A stretch of 64,000 nucleotides of DNA from the NCBI GenBank assembly GCA_037954235.1, contig JBBMOA010000006.1:22495041-22559040 (forward strand), read 5' to 3'. The notes under the pieces were generated by a model. The model was not told the DNA's origin. It made no database searches and worked only from the letters and a program-made list of their open reading frames with translations. This document shows positions 60,701 to 64,000 of the stretch, one piece after another. The stretch is from Aulostomus chinensis (lineage: Eukaryota > Chordata > Actinopteri > Syngnathiformes > Aulostomidae). A program made the translations under genes and the position numbers. Position 1 is the first letter of the stretch, and the number at the start of each line of letters is the position of its first letter.

Positions 60701-63700
60701 TGGCGATGGACCCAGGTAAGGTGGAAGTGGTGCTCAATTGGCTCACTCCAGCCTGCCGCCAACAGCTGCAGCATTTTCTGGGGTTTGCCAATTATTATAG
60801 ACAATTCATCAGTGGATACAGCTCTGTGGCAGCCCCACTTACAGCCCTGACCTCAGTGAAGGTTCCATTCCGGTGGACTTCAGAGGCTTCTGAGGCCTTC
60901 CAGACCATGAAGAAAAGGTTCACCTCTGCCAATCTTCTTCAGGTACTGGACTGGGACCACCAGTTTGTGGTGGAGGGGAATGCTACAGCACCAGGGTAGA
61001 AGCCATCCTGTCCCAGAGGGCTGCCATGGACCAAAAGCTCCACCCATGTGCCTTTTTCTCCTAGTGCCGAACACCAGCTGACAGGAACTATGATGCGGGG
61101 AACTGAGAGCTCTTGGCCAAGGTCCAAGAATGCTAAGCCAGATGCAGTCTCTTGTATATACCCAGAGGGGGAGGAGGACCCTGCACTGGAGCCTGAGCCC
61201 ATCCTACCAGCAATTCACCTGCAGGCTCCCCTGGTCTTGGAAGTGGAGGAGAGTGTGAAGGCTGCATCAGAAGGTCAACCGAGTTCAGGAATTAATTCGG
61301 GCTTGTTCCATTTGTGACCAGCATAAGACCACCTTCCACACTCCTGCCAGCCTGCTCCACCCCCTGTTTATACCACACTGCCCCTGGTCACACATCTCTG
61401 TCAACTTGGTGACTGGACTCCCCACATCAGATGGCAACTCAATGGTATTCACGTGGTGGACAGATTTAGTAAGATGGCCCATTACATGCCACTTCCAGGT
61501 CTTCCCTCTGTCAAAAGGACAGCAGAACTGCTAATACAGCATGTCTTCAGACTCCACGGAATCCCCATTGATGTGGTTTCTGAAAGGGGGTCTCAGTTTT
61601 TCACCCTTTTCTGGAGAAAATTCTGGAAGTTACTGGGAGCCTCCGCCAGCCTGACTTTGGGATACCACCCTCAGGCTGGCGGTCAGACCGAGAGGGTCTG
61701 GAGACAGCGCCCCACATTTCCGCATCCAATAACCCCAACTCTTGGTTCAGGCAGTTGAAATGGGCTAAATACACACACACAACTCATTGATCTGTTTTGC
61801 AACTAACATGTCCCCTTTTGAGTGTGTTCTGGGGTATCAGCTTCCTCTCTGCAGGGACCAGGAGAAGGAAATGGCTTGTCCCTCAGCCCTGTTGTCTGCT
61901 CAGTGATGATGGTGAGTGTGGAAGTAGGCCCGCCAGGCCCTCCTTATGGCAAGGAAGTGGTATGAGGTGTCTGTTAACCAAAGACATTCAAGGGCACCCG
62001 AGTACAGGGTGGGACATCGAGTATGGCATAATACCTGACACTTAAGGTTGAAACACTGCTGCACTGTTTTGCCATAGGATAGTTCAGGTTCCTAGACTGA
62101 ATGTCCTGAAGTAATTTCAGTTATTTAATATTTAGCTGTTTATTCATATAGGACTATTAATAGGTAATTGGTATGAGATACAGATAAAGATAGAGATGGA
62201 AAGAGACAAAGAGAAACAGGAGAGAGAGAATGACAGATAGGCAGAGTCTGGGAAAGAGAAAGAGGTAGACAAGTGCAAGGAGAGAGACAGAGGGATAGGG
62301 GGCTAGATACACAGCAACAACTGACAATAATAGCAGCTATTATAAAGAAATATGGTCTATAATAACAGTACCTATTAACAACAATGAAACGTGTACAATT
62401 GCAACAGGGGCGGCATGGTGGTTAGCACTGTCGCCTCTAAGCAAGAAGGTTATGGGTTCCAGCCCTGGCTCGGGCACAGGATCTTTCTGTGTGGAGTTTG
62501 CATGTTCTTCCTGTGCCTGCGTGGGTTGTCTGTCTATATGTGTTGGCACTGAGATGGACTGGTGACCTGATGGCTGCTGGGATAGGCTACAGCCCCCCCC
62601 CCCCCGCGACCTTTAACAGGATAAGCTATAGAAAATGGATGGATGGAATTGCAGCAGTACTAATTGTGCTAATGCTAATGTCATAGTGGTAATCCTTGAA
62701 CAGCAGCGGAAAGGATTCAGGATTGCAGTGAAAGGATTCAGATGAATCAAGTGGACCTTCGGTCTCCAATTTTTTTGTCAGCTCTGTTTTGTGTTTCACA
62801 CTGTTTCAAACGTAACAGAACACATCCTCAAGAATCAATGGAAGCTGCTGCACTGACCATGGGAATGGCATTGCTTTCTGCCACAGGTCTATTTTTGTCC
62901 ACTACTGTATGTGTGACTACACACTCTTCCAGGCATATAACATAACAGAAACTGCACAATAAATTGAACAGTCTGTTTGAAAAAATGATTTAAATGGATA
63001 CCTAAATGTACCATTGTGTTGTTTTCTTTGATTATTAAAATTGGTATGGAAATTTGTCTGGAGGTGGTGAAGATTCTCAACATCATCTTTTTATATGGAA
63101 CTGGAACCAAGGAAAAGGCCTTTCACTAGACCCCTCTCTATACAAAACCCCTTTTGATAAGCATTTCCCAGTGTGGAAGTATTTAACCTAAACTGTCCGG
63201 ATCAATAAGTCATGATATTTCATAAGCATATTCATTGACTACCAGTAGATGTTACAGAAATATCCTAACTGAGTGAAGACAGTGGTCTGAGGAACAATGA
63301 AATCATCTCTCCTGAGAAGAGAAGATGTGACCTCTTTAAAGGAAACTTTGCAGCTGTATGTGCTGACAGCTGGGTAACCTGATTTTACATTAGTGATGAC
63401 ATATCGCTATATTTTCTAAAAATGTAAATATATAAAATAGGTCCCTCAAAAAAAATCAATCAATACCGTCTTCAAGTAAAAATGATATGCTGATGAATAA
63501 ACACGCAGACTGTGAGGTTGGTAATGTGTCACCCTGTGTACATGAGGGTTGTGCTCAAACAAATGAAGAGAAACCATTACTGGACTCCTCCTCCAGGCCA
63601 GGAGGAGCTTTGTTCAGGTAAAAGAAGATGAAAATTAATGTAACAGTCAAACATCTGGATTCACTGGAAAACTGTTGTTCCAAGATTGTCAATGTGAAGA

Positions 63701-63824
63701 GACACTGGACGTGTACCTCTCTTCCTCTGGGACCAGGTTGACCTCTCACTCCTGGAGCACCTGAGGAGCCACGTTCACCCCTCTCTCCCTGATGCCCCTG
63801 GACACCTGCAACACCTGGCGGACC
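25055..63824 (-). CDS. fibrillar procollagen alpha chain, clade B (type V/XI)-like, divergent; 5' end outside window
   Basis: A secreted extracellular-matrix protein. 43 exons are recognised: 37 carry Gly-X-Y repeats, one the helix end plus C-telopeptide, and five the COLFI C-propeptide. Together they give about 980 residues plus stop, with splice phases that join throughout. Helical exons are 54, 45 or 108 bp (plus one of 18 bp), each starting at a Gly codon position, the classical fibrillar pattern. Absence of 99- and 162-bp exons argues against clade A. Short stretches such as VVQMRFLRL, ADSFQAYCDF and EFGFIIGPACFS resemble the COL5A1/COL5A3/COL11A1 C-propeptide, with COL5A3 closest by eye. 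Divergence is high, so the orthologue is left open and no symbol is given. The N-propeptide and about a quarter of the helix must lie to the right of 63824. Confidence 0.9.
27864..28879 (-). other. collagen exons: C-terminal end of the triple helix and telopeptide
   Basis: In coding order: 28879-28826 (GDIGPPGAQGALGLPGLP), 28730-28713 (GLFGKR), 28620-28567 (GLKGLTGPLGLPGKRGLP), 27926-27864 (GPPGPPGLPGPSVNLTLTQL then K). The GPPGPP run is the usual stabilising C-terminal cap of the helix, followed by the short non-helical telopeptide. The 18-bp exon has consensus-like borders (CTGTAG acceptor, GTGAGT donor) and keeps the repeat phase. Confidence 0.85.
29021..31110 (-). mobile_element. L2-like LINE, 3' part, decayed, in collagen intron
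   Basis: The 3' end is at 29021, where the opposite strand reads CAAGTCAAGTCAAGTCAG, the short-tandem tail of this fish LINE type. Going 5' on the minus strand there are FSYQAPLRWNGLPVSVQDAD and, in another frame, LASLHWLPFKFRIEFRILLL with PSYLTELIVPYYPAR (ORF2 C-terminus). Then come RNLGVLFDQDLSLNSHIK near 30040 and, near 31020-31080, a stretch like RDSIHPMLDGAAF, which in related elements belongs to an upstream hydrolase-like ORF. The fragments are not collinear with a full element, so there are internal deletions or more than one insertion. The 5' border is approximate. Confidence 0.7.
31111..32984. other. collagen intron sequence, mostly unassigned
   Basis: No collagen exon and no clear mobile-element coding motif was found. 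A (TTA/ATT)n microsatellite lies at about 32798-32836. Part of this stretch could belong to the Harbinger element that follows, but I cannot define its end. Confidence 0.45.
32985..34560 (-). mobile_element. PIF/Harbinger transposase remnant, interrupted by a retroposon
   Basis: Minus-strand pieces in order: a degraded N-terminal segment around 34300-34560; QIAGFPNVTGCVDATHIRI near 34110-34170; KWQGSKHDSDILRHSQFRV near 33960-34020; RNTVERCIGVLKKR near 33800-33840; then after the insertion AGACVVLHGMAMVWKVP near 33110-33160. These match the DDE nuclease (DDE_Tnp_4/HARBI1 type), with the first two acidic positions (VDATH, GSKHDS) and the last (NTVERCIG) recognisable. Shifts and stops make it inactive. 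Terminal repeats were not found. Confidence 0.75.
33350..33717 (-). repeat. retroposon copy inside the Harbinger remnant, 15-bp target duplication
   Basis: On the plus strand it opens with the inverted tail CCATCCGTCCG and ends with the inverted head (GCTAACCACTGCACCACC). It is flanked by the exact 15-bp direct repeat TCTCAGACAGAATAT (33335-33349 and 33718-33732), clear evidence of retroposition into the Harbinger-derived sequence. Confidence 0.9.
34561..35954. other. collagen intron sequence, nothing recognised
   Basis: A moderately GC-rich stretch (34850-35450) with no frame that I recognise as exon or transposase. It may include the outer part of the Harbinger element. Confidence 0.4.
35955..36240 (-). 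repeat. old retroposon copy
   Basis: Inverted and strongly diverged copy of the common retroposon: the plus strand reads CCAACACATTGCAGATTGCC, CACAGCCACACCTATGGTCAA and ends GCTAACCACTCCACCACTGTG. The terminal GGAT tail is lost. Confidence 0.75.
36344..37933 (-). other. collagen triple-helix exons (six, 54 bp each)
   Basis: In coding order: 37933-37880 (GAGGRRGHPGKAGHSGDR), 37806-37753 (GTPGEFGNQGLRGRQGEK), 37633-37580 (GKTGAAGSSGAAGRPGRY), 37414-37361 (GHAGPPGEKGVMGHLELK), 37038-36985 (GERGVLGPPGPPGGDGLK), 36397-36344 (GVRGTVGETGKQGQKGEQ). All are exact six-triplet exons. In the 37414-37361 exon the last triplet is ELK, with Glu where Gly is required. 7.5 kb of repeat-filled intron separates this group from the next exon downstream. 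Confidence 0.9.
38030..38690 (+). mobile_element. decayed L2-like LINE reverse transcriptase fragment in collagen intron
   Basis: Plus-strand frames show SFDTISHNNHIKSLGIS and CLTWFKAYL, the L2-type reverse transcriptase region after the first catalytic block. Further on, broken pieces of the C-terminal region follow (around 38395-38660, ending near KTYLFQHTPSYTML). Several stops and shifts. The active-site ADD block is missing. Confidence 0.65.
39284..39674 (-). repeat. retroposon copy with exact 12-bp target duplication
   Basis: Inverted full-length copy: the plus strand opens CTATCCATCCATTTTCTACC and closes CCACTGCACCACTGTGCTGC. It is flanked by the exact direct repeat TCCATGAAAAAT (39272-39283 and 39675-39686). 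A run of about 19 G at 39328-39346 interrupts the body. Confidence 0.92.
40126..43232 (-). other. collagen triple-helix exons (six)
   Basis: In coding order: 43232-43179 (GGRGPSGLTGIRGIPGLK), 43083-43030 (GVAGGPGARGDQGKPGQV), 42003-41896 (108 bp, starts GPVGTRGRPGDLG, ends RRGVPGEP), 41783-41730 (GPDGLPGDKGAAGSPGSE), 40324-40271 (GMEGEIGPDGPVGPVGHQ), 40179-40126 (GSQGRRGPEGGKGHKGQK). Perfect triplets throughout. The 108-bp exon equals two fused 54-bp units, as in many fibrillar genes. Confidence 0.9.
41117..41320. mobile_element. 204-bp palindromic MITE
   Basis: Starts CAGGGGTGGGCAATCATGTG and ends with its inverted repeat (TTGCCCACCCCTG). The two halves are near-perfect mirror images almost to the centre. 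The flanking octamers GATTAGGG (41109-41116) and GGTTAGGG (41321-41328) differ at one base, consistent with a hAT-type 8-bp duplication. No coding content. Confidence 0.85.
43806..44735 (-). mobile_element. L2-like LINE 3' fragment with open C-terminal frame
   Basis: The 3' tail is the tandem GGCAAGGCAAGGCAA at 43813-43833 followed by TTTTATTTGTATAGC. On the minus strand a frame from 44730 reads LASLHWLPVGSRIDF, LTFKALNDKAPSYLKEL, RALHSQNAGLLVIP and GDRSFSYRAPLLWYQL down to about 44410, the ORF2 C-terminus. It is 5'-truncated and, in this part, less decayed than the copy at 29021. Confidence 0.78.
45169..47536 (-). other. collagen triple-helix exons (nine)
   Basis: In coding order: 47536-47429 (108 bp, starts GPRGKPGHQGGLG), 47255-47202 (ATPGIAGIRGPAGEKGEK), 46787-46734 (GAFGPAGDVGPPGLDGEQ), 46602-46549 (GPLGPAGEEGTPGMRGDQ), 46354-46247 (108 bp, starts GAPGPHGKLGPKRPKGEP), 46158-46105 (GDVGEPGLQGDKGAKGVK), 45577-45470 (108 bp, starts GDVGHIGSLGSKGPPG), 45395-45342 (GQGGLVGKIGPSGFFGRR), 45222-45169 (GSPGILGTPGPEGSLGPK). 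Two Gly positions are replaced: Ala at the first codon of 47255-47202 and Arg in GPKRPK. The exon at 46602 has a poor acceptor (ATGGAG, little pyrimidine tract), but its frame and phase fit. Confidence 0.88.
47652..48030 (-). repeat. retroposon copy with 14-bp target duplication
   Basis: Inverted copy opening CATCCATCCATCCATTGTC on the plus strand and closing CCACTGCACCACCGTGCAGCT. The flanking direct repeat GGAC(C/T)TTCTTTCTC (47638-47651 and 48031-48044) has one mismatch. Confidence 0.88.
48159..48998 (-). mobile_element. 5'-truncated Rex1-like LINE with open 268-codon reverse transcriptase frame
   Basis: The minus strand keeps one open frame from 48994 to 48188. It begins MSSLLFADDVVLLALSGHD (the catalytic FADD block), then MRISTSKSEAMVLSRKRV, EVLPQVEEFKYLGVLFTS, REIDRRIGAASAVLRLL and a C-terminal WVMTERTRSRIQAAEM region. 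The 3' end carries a (GAAGAC)-like short tandem tail (48159-48180). It is flanked by CCAGAAATATTT at 48147-48158 and 48999-49010, a 10-12 bp target duplication. Everything upstream of FADD is missing, so it cannot mobilise itself. It looks like one of the youngest LINE copies here. Confidence 0.88.
49526..49845. mobile_element. 320-bp hAT-type MITE
   Basis: Ends CAGTGGTCGGTAG and, inverted, CAGAGGTGGGTAG (two mismatches in 13). It is flanked by the exact octamer CCAACATG (49518-49525 and 49846-49853). The interior is rich in motifs such as CTCGAGTAAAAGTAC and its partial complement and has no coding frame. It lies in the collagen intron between exons 50050 and 47536. Confidence 0.88.
50945..51715 (+). 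mobile_element. L2-like LINE 3' fragment in collagen intron
   Basis: Plus-strand pieces of the ORF2 C-terminus: ALNNQAPSYLTEL near 50953, then after a small deletion RLPVSVRDADTLSTFKSRL near 51050-51110 and TFLFDQAYSWAA. A 3' non-coding part follows, ending AAATAAAATTGACTTGACTTGACTT at about 51712, the tandem tail typical of these elements. Confidence 0.78.
52137..53157 (-). other. collagen intron, possible unknown repeat remnant
   Basis: A 1-kb intron. A 99-codon minus-strand frame at 52635-52336 has no features I recognise, and its Ser/Pro/His-rich composition does not suggest an exon. No collagen triplets were found here. Confidence 0.4.
53647..54524. other. collagen intron, nothing recognised
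   Basis: No exon or classified mobile element. A segment around 54230-54300 with AATAAACTG and following T/G-rich sequence could be the end of a retro-element, but I cannot support a call. Confidence 0.4.
54525..54625 (+). repeat. fragment of a second tRNA-like short interspersed repeat
   Basis: GTAGAGTGGCCGTCTAGCAA, then GGGTTGCTGGTATGACCC and CTTGAGCAAGATACTG. This arrangement is familiar from another tRNA-related fish repeat. Only the head is present; no flanking duplication found. Confidence 0.5.
54626..55865. other. collagen intron, nothing firmly recognised
   Basis: Pyrimidine-rich stretch at 54990-55330 with a 105-codon plus-strand frame of hydrophobic composition. It may be a decayed LTR segment, but no border or motif supports this. 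No collagen exon. Confidence 0.4.
55870..56012 (+). repeat. 3' part of a retroposon copy
   Basis: CTGCAATGGACTGGTGACC through CTGGGATAGGCTCCAGCCCC to GATAAGCGGTATAGAAAATGG, matching the 3' half of the family. It is 5'-truncated and ends 25 bases before the collagen exon 56081-56037 (on the intron side). Confidence 0.8.
56037..57575 (-). other. collagen triple-helix exons (five, alternating 45/54 bp)
   Basis: In coding order: 57575-57531 (45 bp, GEPGIQGVPGRLGLQ), 56672-56619 (54 bp, GSRGHPGPQGQRGPKGLR), 56512-56468 (45 bp, GRTGLLGLFGQPGIM), 56386-56333 (54 bp, GFKGRVGIEGPDGKSGTQ), 56081-56037 (45 bp, GAPGFAGSPGPKGNK). The strict 45/54 alternation is a known feature of the N-terminal half of fibrillar helices, which helps to place this block. 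The donor after 56333 (GTTCCC) departs from consensus. Confidence 0.88.
57680..62045 (+). mobile_element. Ty3/gypsy (sushi-like) LTR retrotransposon remnant, gag and pol, with nested LINE
   Basis: The gag frame begins with ATG at 57841 (MDPASLEPICSVLREQGKK) and includes CPERFSGNSRDCPPFLIQC. It is frameshifted near 58290 and continues in pieces to about 58650. The zinc-knuckle start (LCLYCG) appears near 60090, after the nested LINE. The pol part then shows the reverse transcriptase (AGVFFVEKKDKTLRPCISY near 60225-60285; LVMPFGLTN near 60450; a YLDDI box near 60535), an RNase H-side stretch (FLGFANYYRQFISG near 60780) and an integrase with stops (HGIPIDVVSERGSQF near 61555; LGYHPQAGGQTERVW near 61660). 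Stops, frameshifts and the insertion make it dead. No intact LTR pair was seen; the outer borders are approximate. Confidence 0.82.
58700..60055 (+). mobile_element. non-LTR retrotransposon (LINE) nested in the gypsy element
   Basis: Frames read VRRELRRTKVRKATGPN, LWKTSCVVPVPKIAHP, DDAIIYLLHRALSHLE, VMIFDFSSAFNTIQPSLL, the catalytic region FSDDSAIVGCVSEGDEQEY, NHLLLNTNKTKEFVIDF, and a C-terminal ITDRDRKRLDKLVRR-like piece around 59845-59900. This is a reverse transcriptase of the jockey/CR1-related superfamily common in fish. The catalytic block reads FSDD rather than FADD. It ends in (ATT)n-like sequence at 60030-60055. Small frameshifts break it into at least four frames. The exact 5' border is uncertain. 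Confidence 0.8.
62408..62646 (+). repeat. retroposon copy with internal deletion, 11-bp target duplication
   Basis: Head GGCGGCATGGTGGTTAGCAC, central part CTGTGTGGAGTTTGCATG, then a deletion to TGGGATAGGCTACAGCC and the tail GGATGGATGG. The flanking repeat AATTGCAACAG/AATTGCAGCAG (62397-62407, 62647-62657) has one mismatch. Confidence 0.85.
62647..63716. other. collagen intron, nothing recognised
   Basis: The end of a 6.1-kb intron between the exons at 63717 and 57575. It lacks triplet-coding frames and named repeats. Confidence 0.45.
63717..63824 (-). other. collagen triple-helix exon (108 bp), most upstream in the window
   Basis: Twelve perfect triplets starting GPPGVAGVQGHQGERG and ending GVRGQPGPRGRE, with acceptor TTAG and donor GTACAC. 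It is the most 5' collagen exon visible. The gene continues beyond the window. Confidence 0.9.
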
Positions 63825-64000
63825 CTAATGAAACAAATATGTAGGCAGCAGGTTTGTAGAAAATAGAATATCAGTGGCAGGAGACAATAGCTTCTGGTCA
63901 TCACTGTTCTCCCAAGAAATCCTTCACATATTCAGGTATTAATAGTTACATAAGCTGCGGGTGTGTATGTTTTACATGCTCAGACTGGATGTTATAAAAT

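Noticed and set aside
25055..63824. Assignment as COL27A1/COL24A1 (clade C), suggested by helix imperfections
   Set aside because: C-propeptide stretches (VVQMRFLRL, DSFQAYC, FGFIIGPACF) look closer to clade B; left open because divergence is high and no alignment was possible.

Overview
The window is vertebrate, almost certainly teleost fish, genomic DNA. Genes are split by short introns with GT..AG borders. The introns carry fish-type repeats: L2-like and Rex1-like LINEs, a tRNA-like retroposon ending in a GGAT repeat, hAT, Tc1 and Harbinger remnants, a Ty3/gypsy element and long (TG)/(TA) microsatellites. No prokaryotic feature, tRNA gene, rRNA gene or CRISPR array was seen. I read exon borders by eye from splice sites, reading phase and remembered family sequences; no alignment was run.

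Layout. (1) 727-5694, plus strand: last nine coding exons of dpp7 (dipeptidyl peptidase 7), with the 5' part left of the window. (2) 20304-8863, minus strand: a complete 13-exon coding sequence of man1b1 (ER alpha-1,2-mannosidase), encoding about 637 residues. dpp7 and man1b1 lie tail to tail, as their human orthologues do on 9q34.3. (3) About 20.3-25 kb: man1b1 upstream region, an L2-like LINE fragment carrying a foldback element, and retroposon copies. (4) 63824-25055, minus strand: the 3' three quarters of a fibrillar procollagen alpha-chain gene. It has 43 recognised exons: 37 coding Gly-X-Y helix, one C-telopeptide exon and five COLFI C-propeptide exons. It looks closest to clade B (type V/XI, COL5A3-like) but is strongly diverged. 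Its large introns are filled with nested mobile elements.

The most unusual gene is the collagen. Its C-propeptide keeps the six cysteines of the three intrachain bridges but lacks both cysteines of the interchain bridge (C2, C3). Its helix has three Gly replacements (Glu, Arg, Ala). The most informative non-genic structures are stacked insertions whose borders are fixed by target-site duplications. Examples are a hAT element inside a retroposon, a foldback element inside an L2-like LINE, a LINE inside a gypsy element, and a retroposon inside a Harbinger transposase remnant.

The three genes share no pathway. DPP7 is a lysosomal/vesicular prolyl dipeptidase, MAN1B1 trims N-glycans for ER quality control, and the collagen is a secreted matrix protein. 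Their adjacency is a matter of chromosomal synteny rather than a functional cluster.
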